From Hsuehochloa calcarea (taxonomy: Eukaryota; Streptophyta; Magnoliopsida; Poales; Poaceae), in assembly GCA_036346395.1 (NCBI GenBank), contig CM070601.1:5897383-5961382 (forward strand): a stretch of DNA of 64,000 bases, in the 5' to 3' direction. The position numbers were made by a program, and so were the translations under genes. Under the pieces are notes generated by a model, which saw only the letters and a list, made by a program, of their open reading frames with translations, made no database searches and was not told where the DNA came from. Positions 11,273 through 24,340 of this stretch are shown here, one piece after another; position 1 is the stretch's first letter; every line of letters starts with the position of its first letter.

Positions 11273-14200
11273 ATGTCGTGAAGGATTGATGCGCAAGATT
11301 GTGTTTTGAGGGAAGAGCTCATGACGCTAATGGATGAACAACGACTACCGCTAATGAGGACATCGGCTGTAAAGCTTCAAGCTACCACGATCACATTACA
11401 ACGCTCAATCGATAGTATTGCGCGCCACTACACGCCTAAAGAATGGTGAACCGACCAACGTTGGTCGTGGAACCTCATGGTGCAACCTATGACCATGAGT
11501 TTGATAATGATAATGAGGTTCACGACCACGACGCCTTTGATGCACGACAACGAACCGACTAAACTTCAACCGTCAAGGTATGAGAGGTAATAATGTTCAA
11601 CAACATAATGCACGGTTAATGATGATCCATATGCTAAAGTTAAGTTCTCTATACCATCTTTTATGTGCTTATGATGTAAATATATCTAGATTGGGAGATG
11701 ACAGAGAACAAAATTGAATGCTCACTTAGTTCTCTACATAGAGTTAGCAAGCCACAAGTGAATTTAAAACTTTGCCATCATTTGGTGGAATAGGTATGCA
11801 CCAAGGATTAGCGCTACTACGTGGGAAGGTTTAAAGGTTGCTATGCGTAATTGATTTGTCCCACCTTCTTTAAACGTGATTTATGAATAAATTGCAAATA
11901 AAACCAAGGTAATAGATCCGAGAAGAATATTATCGAGCTACAAATTAGCATGTTGCGTTGTGATATTATTGAGGATGAAGAAGCAATAGCACGCTTATGG
12001 AGGATTAAGACGCGGAAATTCGTGACATAGTGGATTACAAAGAATACGATAGTCCCTAGATTGTTCCAACTTGCATGTTTGGCGTAAAGGAATTGCGTGG
12101 ACGATAACAGAGGCCAAGGAACAACTTTGGGAGCATGTCTACACCACGACGCACGGGCAATTCAAAACACCCCACCTTCACCTACACGACCGCCGCCCTC
12201 CACGAGTAGGGCTCGCAAGACTCCGACCACATCACATGCACCGAGGTAAGTAAAATTACTAGTGCAGTACCACCAAGAGTTCTTCCGGCTTGCTTCCATC
12301 GGTCGTACTAATCGGGATTATTTGCCACCGCTGTAAGGAATGGGACACGCCATAGGATCGCCAAGTCACGAGCATACCTTGCCACTACAGACGGTGGATA
12401 TGTAAGTACTAGTGATATTGAGGATGAATATGTACTTGCAGCCTAACATTGCAGGAGGAGACGAGATGTGACAATGATGCCGATGGTGTAGAGGAGCAAG
12501 TAGTCACTGACACCGAGTATCATATGAGCCTTGTTGCGCAACGAGTGCCGAGCGCACAAGTGGAGAGAGCGGAGCAAAATCAACTGGATAACTTGTTTCA
12601 AACCGATTTGTGAAAGACAGAGCCGCAGAGTCATCATTGATGGAGGGAGTCGCAACAACCTTGCAAGCCCGAGATGGTCGAGAAGCTTGGCTTGACCACA
12701 CAACCACACCCACGTCCCTACTACATCCAATGGTTCAATTCTGGTAAGTTAAAGGTAAACAAAGTTGTGAATGTGCAATTTTCAAATTGGTAATTACAAA
12801 GATAGTTCGACTTTGATATAGTACCGATGCAAGCATGCTCTTTATTTCTGAGGCCTTGGATATATGACAATGATGTTTTGCACCATGGTAGAGCTAATAC
12901 TACTGCTCTACACAAGGGTAAGAAGATTAAGTTATTGCCTTGACACCAAACCGAGATTTTGAAAGATGAAGAAGAGCGCTAAAAATGAAAGAAACACCGA
13001 TAAGCATGATTCTAAAATCAGAATAGCAAAACGTGTTTTTCCACCCAAAAGGGAGAAAGTGGCGCCTAGTCCTAAGTCCGAGGGGATTAAATTGAAGGGA
13101 TGTGTTATGATTGCCACTAAATCAACTTGCTGAATTTTGTGATAATGAGTTGCCATGCTATGCTTTGATATGCAAAATACCTTATATTCGCTTGAGGATA
13201 TAGTTAGCTTTTGCCCCCCGCTGCTGCTAACCTTTGCAGAGTATGTGGATGTATTCAAACCGAGGTACCCCTGGTTACCACCTATTCGAGGAATTGAGCA
13301 TCAAATTGATTTGATCCCAGAGTTTATTTTGCCAAACCTGCGCATATAGGACCAATCCAGAGGAGACTCAGAAATTCAATGACAAGTCCAAGATCTTTGA
13401 CCGTACGTAAGAGAAAGCCTTAGTCCTTGTGCTGCTCTGGGCTTTGGTTCCTAAGAAAGACGGTAGTTGGCGATGTGTGTTGATTGTAGAGCCATTAATA
13501 ACATTACTATAAGGTATCGCCATCCTATCCCAAGGCTAGACGACATGCTAGATGAATTGAGTGGTTCTATTATTTTCACAAAGATTGACTTATGGAGTGG
13601 TTACCACTGATTAGAATGAAATTAGGAGATGAATGGAAACCGCTTAAAACTAAGTTCGGATTATGAGTGGTTAGTGATGCCTTCGGTCTAACTAATGCAC
13701 CTAGTACTTTTATGCGCTTGATGAACGAGGTTTTACGCCCTTTCATTGGAAAATTTGTGGTGGTTTACTTTGATGATATCTTGATTTATAGCAAGTCACA
13801 TGAGCTACATTTGAATCATATACGTGCTGTTTTTAATGCTTTGAGAGACGACGCTTGTTTGGTAACCTCGAAGTGCACCTTTGCACCGATCGAAGGCGCT
13901 TTGGATATGTTGTGACACCACGTGGAATTGAGGTGGATGAGACAAAGATTGTAGCCATCCAAAGTCGGGCCGACGCCACCATCGTGGTCACAAAAGAGCT
14001 TCCACGGCCTTGCCGGATTCTATCGCTTTGTGCGGGATTTCAGACCATTGCCGCACCATTGAATGAATTGACAAAGAAAGGAGTGCCTTTCCAATGGGGA
14101 CTCAACAAGAGAGGCATTCAACTTGTTGAAAGAGAAGCTCACCCAAGCACCCCTACTCCAACTCCCCGATTTTGGTAAGACTTTGAGATTGAATGTGACG

Positions 14201-15757
14201 AAGTGATTGGAATAGGTGTATTGATTCAAGAAGGTAAACCGTTGCATATTTTAGCGAAACTAAATGGGCCTAGTTTGAATTATTCCACCTATGACAAAGA
14301 ATTGTATGCTTTAGTTCGTGTGCTTCAAACTTGGCAACATTATTTATGGCCCAAAGAATTTGTTATACATTCGATCATGAATCGCTAAAACATATTAGAA
14401 GTCAAGCTAAACTGAATAAACGACATGCTAATTGGGTAGAATTTATTGAGTCGCTCCATATGTCATAAAGCATAAGAAAGGTGGACAATGTGATTATGCG
14501 CTCTAGACGTTATACCATGTTATCTCAACTTGACCATAAGATTTTGGTTTGGAGGCCATTAAGAGTTTATATGTCACCGATGTGGACTTTAAGGAAGTGC
14601 TTGAACATTGTAAAGAAGGGAAGATATGGAATAACTATGTGCCAATGATGGTTTGATCTATCGCTAACAAGCTATGCTCCAAACTAGCTCGCTTCGCCTT
14701 TTGTTGTTACAGAGGCACATGGAGGAGGTTTGATGGCGATTTTGAGCAAAGAAGATGTAAGATGTCGCACCCACTTCTTTTGGCCAAAGATGAGGCGTGA
14801 TGTCGAAGCGCCACATAGCTGGCCGCACTACATGCAACAAAGCTAAGTCACGCCTCCACATGGACTTTATATGCCTCTTCCTATTCCTAGCGCCCTTGGG
14901 AGGATATTTCATGGATTTTGTTTAGGATTGCCTAGACAAAGAGGGGAGAGATAGTATATTTGTAGTAGTGATAGATTTTTAAAATGGCACATTTTATATC
15001 TTGTCACAAGAGCGATGATGCTACAAACATAGCTGATTTGTTTTTCAGTGGAAATCATTCGCCATGGAGTGCCCAATACTATTGTCTCTGACGCGATGCA
15101 AGTTTTTGAGCCACTTTTGAGATCACTTGGAATAAATTGGGACAAAGTCATTGTTTTCACTACGTGTCATCCCCAAACCGATGGACAAACGGAGGTTGTC
15201 AACCGCACGTTATCCACCATGTTAAGGGCTGCTTTAAAAAGAACTTGAAGATGTGGGAAGAGTGTTTACCGCATATTGAGTTTGCTTACACCCAAGACAC
15301 TCCACCACCAAGGTAAGTCCGCTTCGTGTAGTGTATGGTTTTAACCCCTCGTGTCCTATTGATTTACTACCTTTACCAACCTCCTAAAAAATAAATCTAG
15401 ATGCTAAGAAGGTGGCCGCTTTATTCTCAAATTGCATGAGACCACTAAAGAGAATATAGAGCGAGGATCAAAAGTATAGGGTTGCTGAAATAAAGGTAGG
15501 AAAGTTGTCAAAATAGAACCAGTGATTTAGTTTGGGTTCATTTGAGAAAGGATAGATTTCTAATTAAGAAAATCAAAGTTGATGCCTAGAGTCGCAGGAC
15601 TGCTTAAGATAATTAAGAAGATAAATGATAATGCATACCGCTTAGAATTACCTGCAGATTTGGGGTTAGCCCCACATTTAACATTTCGATTTGAAACCAT
15701 ACGTGGGAGAAGAAGATGAACTTGAGTCGAGGACGACTCCAATTCAAGAGGGGAGTA
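11273..15757 (+). pseudogene. gag-pol polyprotein remnant, copy 1
   Basis: Recognisable pieces occur in order but in different frames. Gag starts near 11273. A retropepsin-like IIDGGS site is at about 12628. RT with the YFDD catalytic motif is at 13766-13777 inside an open piece at 13667-13915. RNase H follows at about 14200-14500, and integrase near 15048-15248 (GVPNTIVSD, then TCHPQTDGQTEVVNRTLS). Copies 3 and 4 keep longer open stretches. The number of frameshifts rules out a working polyprotein as read here, unless part of them are sequencing errors. Confidence 0.85.
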
Positions 15758-16623
15758 TGATGAGGACATCCCTCCTTCTGACACACGCATTACACAAGAC
15801 CCTCCAGACGGTGTTGGACTACAAGGCCCTATGACAAGAGCTAGAGCACGTGACTTAATCTATCGTAAAATCGCTTCTAGGTCGAGTATTATTTGAGAAC
15901 CTATGATGTCGCTAATGGAGATGATTTACTTGTACTGTAAATCTAGGTTTACTACCACTTCAAGAAGGCCCACGCATCAGCCTAAGATCTACGATCGTCA
16001 AGAAGGCCTACGACTGGGCTCAAGAAGGTCCACGACTGGGCCCGCAGGCCTACGACCACTTCTAGAAGACCTACGCACGATGACTCGCTGGGAGCACTCT
16101 ACCACCAGAGAGGCGAGCACAAGACTGCTGGACACCGCCTGCGGACTCATCGTGACCACCCCACGACTAGATCAAGGTCACACACACCGCTTTGGAAACT
16201 AATAAGACTTTGTAAACGTGACGAGATCGGAGTCCTGCTGTGTACGCTCATCCCACTACCGACAACCCTAGGTCGACCTCCTCACGCCCTATATATATAC
16301 AAAGAGTCCATAGTTTAGAGGCGGTTTTTCTTAGATTATTTCGCCATTGCGTCACTGACATCTTCGAGGAACCCCACTTGTAAACTTCATCCATATCCGC
16401 AATACAATTCGGGATTGCATCTACCTTGTTCTTGTGAGTTGCTTCGATTGCTTGCGTGAATAATAACCTTCGTGGTAAGGTCGATCAGGCAAGCGCTGGT
16501 CGATAACGCACAGCGCAAGGGTGTAGCGACCGTAGGTGAAGATCCGCTGGCCTAAGCCTCAAAGCGCCAACGCCCTCACGATTTAACCAAATCGAACCTA
16601 TCTAAGATCGCCGTGACCCATCA
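15758..16623 (+). repeat. LTR B (shared by copies 1 and 2)
   Basis: 866 bp, TGATGAGGAC...GACCCATCA. It has polypurine tract AAGAGGGGAGTA directly on its left, as a 3' LTR should, and a primer-binding region AGTGGTATCG with gag leader directly on its right, as a 5' LTR should. It therefore serves both neighbouring internal regions. Confidence 0.9.
16290..16299 (+). promoter_or_regulatory. LTR B TATA box
   Basis: TATATATATA after CTCACGCCC, aligned with the boxes in the other LTRs. Confidence 0.55.
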
Positions 16624-18151
16624 AGTGGTATCGTAGCTAAGGTTGCCCGTTAGGTAATATCGCTTATCCCCTTTTGTGAGTTTTGTTCCATCACCTAGAG
16701 TCCGTAAAATTGCCCTACAAAAAATTTTAGATCGTAATTATTCCACGTCCAAACCACTTTGTGCCTTCGCAATTTTGTTTTCTCGCTTGTTGAATTCGAG
16801 TCCATTGTTTGTCTTTGTTGCTGGTCTAGTCGTCAGAATTCAGTTTCTAGCGCTGAGTCTTGCTGCTTCGATCATCTAGACACTTCCATACCACCACCTA
16901 CTCGATTCCGGCTTTCTCCACTGCCTGAACGGCCTGGCCTGATTCGACCAACCACCGCGGTTCGCCAACCCTATTTATTATCTTGTTGCATTTCCGACAC
17001 CCCACCACCGGTCGAAACAATCGATCGGGTCGGATTTTTCCATAGCCAAAGTTCGAGAGAGAGAGAGAGAGAGAGTATCTTAATTACCTTTACCCTCGCC
17101 TCCTAAAGTTTGTGACCTATATATATCCATAGACCTGAAAAGGGTTTTAAGAGTTTTGAGTCAAGGTCACATTCGCAAAAAAAAAAAAAAAAAAAAAGGA
17201 AACCCTAGGTTGTTTTTGCACAAAAAAAAAAAGGAAAAGAAAGAAAGCAAAGAGTGCAAAAAAAAAAAAGAAGAAAAGAAGAAGGAGTTGCTGTGATTTT
17301 GGATCCGATTGTGTTTGTATCTACCCTATCCATCCGCTTGCTTGAGCTAGTTCTAGTAACGCGCTTGGGCCAAAGAATCGTGATTTAGCATCGTGGACTT
17401 TTATTCACTTTGCTAACTGATTTCATTATTGCTATTCCTTGTTACTAAACATTGCCTATCCGAGCTCCACATACTTTCGTCCTCGATTGATCCTCGATTC
17501 GCTCGCGCGTGGTCGTGACATCCCACCTTCTCCGACACCACCACGTAATTTGGTAAGAAACTCATAAGAGCTTGGTAAGACGCTTGAGAGTGTGTGATTC
17601 CACCTCCGACCACCTAATAGTGATAGGGATAATACCTTTTTGTTGTCTTTTGTCTCCTACTAACCATGTCGTGAAGGATTGATGCGCAAGATTGTGTTTG
17701 AGGGAAGAGCTCATGACGCTAATGGATGAACAACGCACCATTAATGAGGACATCGATGTAAAGCTTCAAGCTACCACGATCACATTACAACGCTCAATCA
17801 ACGATAGTATTGCGCCACTACACGCCCGAAGAATGGTGAACCACCACCAAACGTTGGTCGGTGGAACCTCATGGTGCAACCCCATGACCATGAGTTCGAT
17901 AATGATAATGAGGTTCACGATCACGACGCCTTTGATGCACGCATAACTAAACCGACCAAACTTCAACCGCCAAGGTATGAGGTATAATGTTCAACAACAT
18001 AATGCACGGTTAATGATGATCCATATGCTAAAGTTAAGTTCTCTATACCATCTTTTATGTGCTTATGATGTCAAATATATCTAGATTGGGAGATGACAGA
18101 GAACAGTAAATTGAATGCTCACTTAGTTCCCAAGTATAGAGTTAGGCAAGC
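16624..18151 (+). mobile_element. Ty3/gypsy internal region, copy 2, truncated
   Basis: Continues from LTR B with the primer-binding region and the long leader, including a (GA)n run near 17053, an A-run near 17178, and the lysine-codon-like AAGAAGAAAAG stretch. The gag start codon is at 17666. Homology to copies 3 and 4 stops abruptly at 18151, after CATAGAGTTAGGCAAGC-like sequence, where a minus-strand gypsy reverse-transcriptase fragment begins. The rest of gag, all of pol and the 3' LTR are missing. Confidence 0.85.
17666..18151 (+). pseudogene. gag remnant, copy 2, cut at 18151
   Basis: Starts at the same ATG as the other copies, with the conserved stretch EELMTLMDEQRT and then TITLQRSI, but frameshifted. 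It is cut by the junction at 18151/18152 about 160 codons in. Confidence 0.7.
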
Positions 18152-20350
18152 ATTCCGCCTAATTGAGATGAAAAGTCGATTGCATTAAGCGTTGAAAGAA
18201 GCACCGCATTCTTAGACCAAATGGCATTTTGACATAGCAAAAGGTACCAAATGGAGTAATGAATGCGGTCTTTTCTTCATCGCTTAAACACATATTGATC
18301 CGTGGTATCGCAATATGCATCTAAAAACTTAATATCTCACAACCCGCAGCTTGAATCAACCAAATGATCGACACGAGGTAAAGGGAAATCATCTTTGGAC
18401 AAGCTTTATTAAGATCAAGAAAGTCCACGCACATACGCCATTTGCCGCTTGACTTTTTGACCATTACAGGTTAGCCAACCACTGGGTGGTTGACTCTCTT
18501 ATAAAGCCCGCTTAAGTAGCTTATCCAACTCGATTTAATAGCATCTCGCCGATCAGGCAAATCTCCGTAATTTTTGTTTTACGTACTTTATCAGCCGTAG
18601 CTAGCCTCGTGCTCGATCACCCGGGACTCCGGCATGTCGGATGCTTGCCACGCAAAGACATCTCGCGTAGCTCTGAGGAAGGTAATGAGGGCGCCTTCCT
18701 ATTTGGGGTCGGAAGTCTCCCCGATGCGAATAGCCTTCGAGGGTTCTTCAAGGCCCGAGGAACCTCTTTGACTTGGTCGCTCGCTTTGTGTAGCTTTTTA
18801 GGCTTCGACTTGCTAGTCGAAGGTCGACTTTCATCTCGAGTTGGTATTTGACCAACCATCTCGAGGATCGACGGCCGCAGCCTATACGCCATCTTTTGTC
18901 ACATCGAATGGTGATCACCCTTGGGACTCGCATCTTAAGACATTGATACCCGTAATGAGTAGCCATTAAGAATTTTACAAAGTTGGTCGTCCGAGTATGG
19001 CATTATATGCCGATCGAAATCGACTACATCAAAGGAGACTTTCTCCGTCTCCGAAATTACTTGGTGAGCCAAATGTTAAAGGAAGAGAAACTTGGCCAAT
19101 AGGTTTGGTCAAGACCCCTGCACAATTCCATGAAAGGAGTATCGCATCGCCTTACCTTTGTCCCGGTATTAGTAAATAATATGTTCAAAGAATCGCCACC
19201 ATCAACCAACACTGATTGACCCGACAGCTTGTTGATGGTGGGTTCACCACAATCGGATATCGACTGATCGACTCAGAGTGATCTGACACCATCCTTCTCA
19301 AAAGAGATGGTAACTTCCGACCACTTCGTAATTTATTGACGAGGAGTATGTAGAGAATTTACTCTCGTCCAGCCTTTTTGTTGTCGCTTGGAGTCGATGC
19401 CGATGATCCTCCGTAGATGTGCTCAACGGTATGTTATGGATCTTGAACGGCATCTCCTCATCATCCGACGACTTTTGGCCACTGTATGTCCCACCCGCCG
19501 AGAGTAGGGAGTGGTGCTTTGCCGTAGTAGTCTCGAGCTTTCTTTGGAAAACTCCTAGCTAATGAGGTCATGTCCTTCCTTTTATGAAAATGACACCACA
19601 TTGGTTTGTCGCTCCTACGATCGTATGCTTACCTTTGCCTTGATCAGTACGACTTGGTGGTTTGGGGCTCTCCATCTTCACGGCCGTAACCTCCTTGGAA
19701 CCACCGGCTTGTGGTTTTGATTTTTATTTTCTTCTTGGACTTTTTGCTTTTTTATCCTTACCAACTTCACCGGCTCTCGAGGAGTATATGTTTCTCGATC
19801 GATAGTGTTGTTCCACCCGACCGCCTCGTAAGCGCCTTGATATCGATCGCCATCTCAAGAGTTCTGAACAAAGATGTTGGGAGGATTCAGAGCAATGTCC
19901 TCCGTTATTCTTCATCATGACTCCTTGCTTAAAAGCCCCGATCACAGAGGAATTAGAAATTTCCGGAGTTGAGTTACTTAACCCGACTAAAGCGCTTGAT
20001 GAATTGACGCAAAGTCTCGTTGTTGTTCTCGCTTTATCCGGCAAGTCGCCTTCTTTCCGTATGTTGTATGTGCCTTGAAATTACCGAGAAGATCACAGAG
20101 GTGTTGCTAAGAGTAGATCGACTCGAGTGGTTGGTTTAATAACCACGATCGAGCGGATCCTTCGAGCACGCCGGAAGGTAATTCGCCATTACATGCTCTC
20201 CTCCTCCGCCGCTCGGACACCGTTGATAGATCTCAAGAAATTGATGGGATTTTGAGATCCATCAAATTTCTCCATGTTCACCGGTCGAAAATGAGGTGGC
20301 AAATGAATCGTCAAGGTCGCGAAATGCCCAGATCCCAGAATCACTTCTGA
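18152..20350 (-). pseudogene. gag-protease-RT remnant of the minus-strand gypsy element
   Basis: RT pieces at 18152-18520 include GKWRMCVDFLDLNKACPK, then a DDFPLPRVD block, FLDAYCDTTDQY and MPFGLKNAG. The catalytic YxDD motif would lie beyond the cut at 18152 and is lost. Upstream, a protease-like VDGGDSLNILF lies near 19200. Gag shows NETLRQFIKRFSRVK followed by SSVIGAFKQGV near 19940-20030. Frames shift several times. The order and motifs are those of the plant gypsy families whose primer is TGGCGCCG. Confidence 0.75.
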
Positions 20351-21697
20351 CGCTTTCTTTGTAGAAAAGAAGGGTTAATGTCACCAGTGATCTTATACGA
20401 CGATACCCTGAACAGCCGACTGCTCGTAGTAGGCCCTCGGCCTACGAGGAGAATACTCGTCGATTCCACTCGCTAGAATTTCTTTGTCGAAGTGGTGAAT
20501 GATCACCTCTTCGAGGGGCTTCTTGATCTTCACCGATCGAAAGGTATTTCTCAGAATAGGGAATCGATTCGACTTATGGTCGTCGGTCGATTCCTACGAG
20601 AAATATTCGATTGATCGGTAGCCGAGGAAGTCATATTGCTACGACTACCGAGTGTTGTCGATGAGGTACCTCCACCTTGTCATCACAGCTCAAGTCTTTG
20701 TGTAATCTCTTCAAAGAAAGAGATTGTACTCGCGCTCGAGCAAGCTCTTGATCGATTCTCGAGCAAGTCGCTGATGTTCGGAGTTCTTGTACCTCCGATC
20801 GATGTTGAATGCGCCTGTGCAAGTTCTTCCGATCGCAATTTTCTTTCTTCTCGACGACATCAAAATCCTCCTCCTCGTGTCTTTGAGGCCTTCTTAGTGG
20901 AGTGCGAGAATGTCGAGGATTTCTCGCTCATCGAGTGTTGGTCCTCTCTCGCCAACGGTGGTGCCCTTGCCATTACCACGAGGGGCGCAGCGTGTGATCT
21001 TCGGGAGTGTCCTTATCTCGGCCTCCATGAGGTCGACTCGATTGGGGGAAGGACGAAGACCTCCCGCTGATGATTCTCAAATTGCGCCGAGGCCTCCCGC
21101 TGAGGAGTGCTCGAGGGACACCATCTCGGCGACTTGGAGTAATCCTCCGTGTAGGGGAACTCAGGGTTATAATCGCCTCCGCTCGCAAATGAGATCCGCG
21201 GGAGACGGCCGAATTTGCATGAAAAGCATGCTTGATCCCACCTCTCTCGAGTTACCCCGAGAGAGAATCACTAGATGCCGTGGAGTCCTCGAATGGTGGC
21301 TCCGTAACTTGATTCTACCAAGTCTGACCGCCTTAAGGGACTTGAACACTTGGAGAAAAAACTCGCTGCTGTGAGTCCTCCCGGGCGGTCCTGGCCTGAT
21401 TGACCCTTGTCCTTTGAGGGAAATGGCTCTCTGTTGGACGATTGTTGTGGGGGATAAGGATCCTCCTCAACTCTATTAATGGGATGGTTTCTCGAGAATA
21501 ATCTCAAGGCAACATCACCATCGCCGATGCATCACTCGGCTCATAGTCGAAACCGCATCCATGTCGACGCCTCACAGACCGCCAAGTCAAACCAGCTTCT
21601 TCGCTCCATTCTCCCGCCATGATTGCATGAGATTGGAAAAAGAGAGTATGTTGACAAGAGATTACCTAAGATCCCCTACGGACGGCGCCAACGTCGG

Positions 21698-22408
21698 TGT
21701 ATTAGAACCGATCTTACGTAAAGATTGTTTGATTCGGGGTCTCCTAGAAATAAGATCACGCAGAGTGGATTGACACGGATGTTTAGATGTGTTCAGCCTT
21801 CTCCGAGAGAATAATAACCCTAATCCCGTGTGTATGGTATTCTTGATGATCAAGTAAAAGACTAAGACTATTACGAGAGAATAGCACTTGTGTTCCTACT
21901 TGATCGCTCTTGTTCGCCGCTCCCTATCTCTCCGATCGATGCCCTTATATAGTCGTGAAGAAGTAGCCGCTTTGTTCTCGGGAGATGCTACCGATTAATC
22001 CAAAGAATGGGCGATGCCGGCAAGAATTATTCGGCGCCGCTTCTTCACGCGCCCGCAATTATCTTCCAGAGATAATGGGTAATTACGCACCATTAATAAG
22101 CGGAATAATAGTGCGTGCGCACTGCTCGATTCCTTAATGAATTGGACCCACTACCGTAGGTTTGATTATAAGGTGGTCGAGTTTACCTCGGTCGAGAAGA
22201 ACTTACGACCGGTAGCAAATGAGAAGGACTTATTTACCTGTAGCGATCGAGAAGGACTTACGACTATGTAGTGGTCGTGAGAAGGACTTACGACCACTTA
22301 TTGACTTCTCCTTTAGATAAGGGGTACCTGGGACTATGTGACATCATATTTACCCATAATAAGAATTATAGATAAAAGATAAAAATGAGGATTATTAGAT
22401 CCTCGTCA
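21698..22408 (-). repeat. LTR of the minus-strand gypsy element
   Basis: On the minus strand it starts TGACGAGGATC and ends CTAATACA (TG...CA), 711 bp, directly next to the primer-binding site at 21690. It contains AAGGACTTACGACC-type short repeats near 22195-22305. On its outer side it cuts a CACTA ORF after the codons for DLFDLYN at 22409, so the insertion point is defined to the base on that side. Confidence 0.7.
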
Positions 22409-24340
22409 GTTGTATAAGTCAAATAAGTCTCGGCCCACGACGGCGGCTGTGCTCGTGGAGAAAATGCTCCTCCCGTGATCCGACTTTGTGATTCCAAGAT
22501 GACCCCTTCGCTCCGGCCTTGCGCAAGTACCAATCATGCAAAGCTTGACAAGCTACTCCCGAGCTCTTTATTTCTCGCGCCAGAGACCAACGGACTTCCG
22601 AGGAGTATTTCACGGGTTTGGGAGGTGCCTTAATGTTCTTCGATTTTGATTTCTCCTTAACGAGGCGGCCGAGGGACGCTCTTCCGTGTGACGCCTCGTG
22701 GACCGATATGGTGACACGCTTTTCTTGTCCCTTTGTCGCCTTCTCGACGGGGAGCGATGTGGCGGCCTTCTCAAGCTTTGGTTGAGGCGACTCATCGAGG
22801 GTCCTATTGAGAGGCAGTGGTCCTCTCGATATCGCTGGCCACCAAGGGTCCAAAGGCGATGTCCTTCTTGGGCCATCGGATAAAAAGTGCGTGGCATCCC
22901 CTAGTGTTCGATTTCTTCGTCGGGGAATCTCCAATGGATGGCTATGAAATTGTCATGGACCATGTCCACCGCACTCGGGCGTAACTCCTACGCCACCGGG
23001 CACCGCGGTCGATCGCCTTCCCGGTATGGATACACCATACCCGCCCAACCTCAATAGGAATCGACCCTACTATCCTCACTTGGAGCTTGTGGCGCGGCTC
23101 CTACAAAAGCGCATACAATTAGCTAAGGCGCCCTATAGGTCTATCTTTGGAGCACTCTGCAGATGTACATTACCTCGATGCCGCCGATCGGTAATTGCAC
23201 GCCGTCATGTCCGTAATTATGTGTGGACGCGACGCTATCTCCGATGTCGAAAGGTGACTTGCTCCCAATTAACAGGCGGCTTGCGCCGCATGAGTTGATT
23301 TACTTGGTTCCGCAAGTTTGTTATTTGTTCTGAAATTGTGCAATAATCACATATTCCAACCGAAAGCCGTGGTTGGTCCTTGGATCTGCCTTACTCCTAT
23401 ACGTGTCGGAGTTGTGGGAATCCATCCCTCCAAGGTACGTGAAACCCCAACTCCTCGCAGGCGACCCGGTGCTCCTTGTTTCCCGGTCGAGTATGATGAC
23501 ATCCTTCTCCCCGCCTACTTCAAGGAACCTTGGGAACATGCGAAGTCAATTCTTCCCGCAAGAGAACATCATGTTATTGTAGACACCATGAAGTTATGGA
23601 CTTATTAACAATTAAGTGGTTCGGAAATTTACAGACGTTGAGACACCGCCTCGTCACGGGTTTGTCGAGAGATGTTGCCCAAGACGTGGCACGATGCCTC
23701 GCCTTAACCGTGATCGAGCGCTCGTCCGAGATCATAGCAAACGGTCGTGGCAATAGCCTCGCTCCTCCGCCGCCATCGCGTGGCTTTACCCGCGCACTCC
23801 GGCGGTGCCGAGTCTGTGGGGTGAGTGTTTTGTGCTCGATAGCTCAGGCGCCGCACTTTGCTCCTGAAATTCAGCCGCCGCCTTCATCTCGCATGAAGGC
23901 GCCCCATGTATCCCGCGACAAAATTGATACGCCGTGAAGGGCGCCCGACCGTGTTCACGCATCGCTGCGACAATGTGCTCTTGAAGGTCCTCCACGCTGC
24001 AGGACATCGCCGCGCAGCCAAGGCGCCATCGCACACGTGCTCGGTCCGCCTTGTGGAAAGTGAACGAGGCGTAAAGTTCATCCACAACCGGGTCTCTCAG
24101 ACATCCGCTGAGACTTGTGTTGGGGTGGTGATGGGGACCTGCTCTTGCAAGTACCCCAGACGGTCCGAATCGCACCGCTTTCTTGGGACTCGGCCGATCC
24201 CGACGCCATCGACCTCGTGATCGCCATGCGCAGAGGGCAATTTGATATTCCTCCGCTTTCTCGTCACGTACCACCTTGATCGGAGATCCAGACGATTTGG
24301 CGACGCCGATGACTACGAAGAAGACGTGCCTCCGACATCT
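22409..24340 (-). pseudogene. CACTA-associated protease-type ORF fragment, cut by gypsy LTR
   Basis: The minus-strand frame at 22419-22934 contains LHDWYLRKAG, then REEHFLHEH, followed at the LTR edge by DLFDLYN. I recognise this order (LHxWYM... EEHFLHE... DFSDLY) from the second ORF of grass CACTA elements, which usually continues into a Ulp1/C48 cysteine-protease domain. That domain would lie left of 22409 and is missing. Towards the right the frame is basic and proline-rich. From about 23000 to 24340 I recognise nothing, though GC content and broken frames suggest the same element. Confidence 0.5.

Larger units (their letters stand above)
9386..16623 (+). mobile_element. Ty3/gypsy retrotransposon, copy 1 (LTR A - internal 1 - LTR B)
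   Basis: Full-length layout on the + strand: 5' LTR 9386-10250, primer-binding region at 10252, gag from 11273, protease, reverse transcriptase, RNase H and integrase remnants, polypurine tract AAGAGGGGAGTA at 15746-15757, 3' LTR 15758-16623. The order protease-RT-RNase H-integrase places it in Ty3/gypsy. LTR B is followed directly by another primer-binding region and leader, so it is shared with the next unit. Many small indels break every frame. Confidence 0.9.
18152..22408 (-). mobile_element. Truncated minus-strand Ty3/gypsy element of a second family
   Basis: Reading right to left: LTR 21698-22408, primer-binding site TGGCGCCGTCCGTAGGGG at 21673-21690, gag with a Retrotrans_gag-type stretch near 20030-19960, a zinc-knuckle-like CHFHK...GHD stretch near 19590, a protease (VDGGDSLNILF) near 19200, then the first half of RT to 18152. 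RNase H, integrase and the other LTR are absent. The element is of a different gypsy lineage from the tandem array, since both its primer-binding site and gag/RT sequence differ. All frames are broken. Confidence 0.8.
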
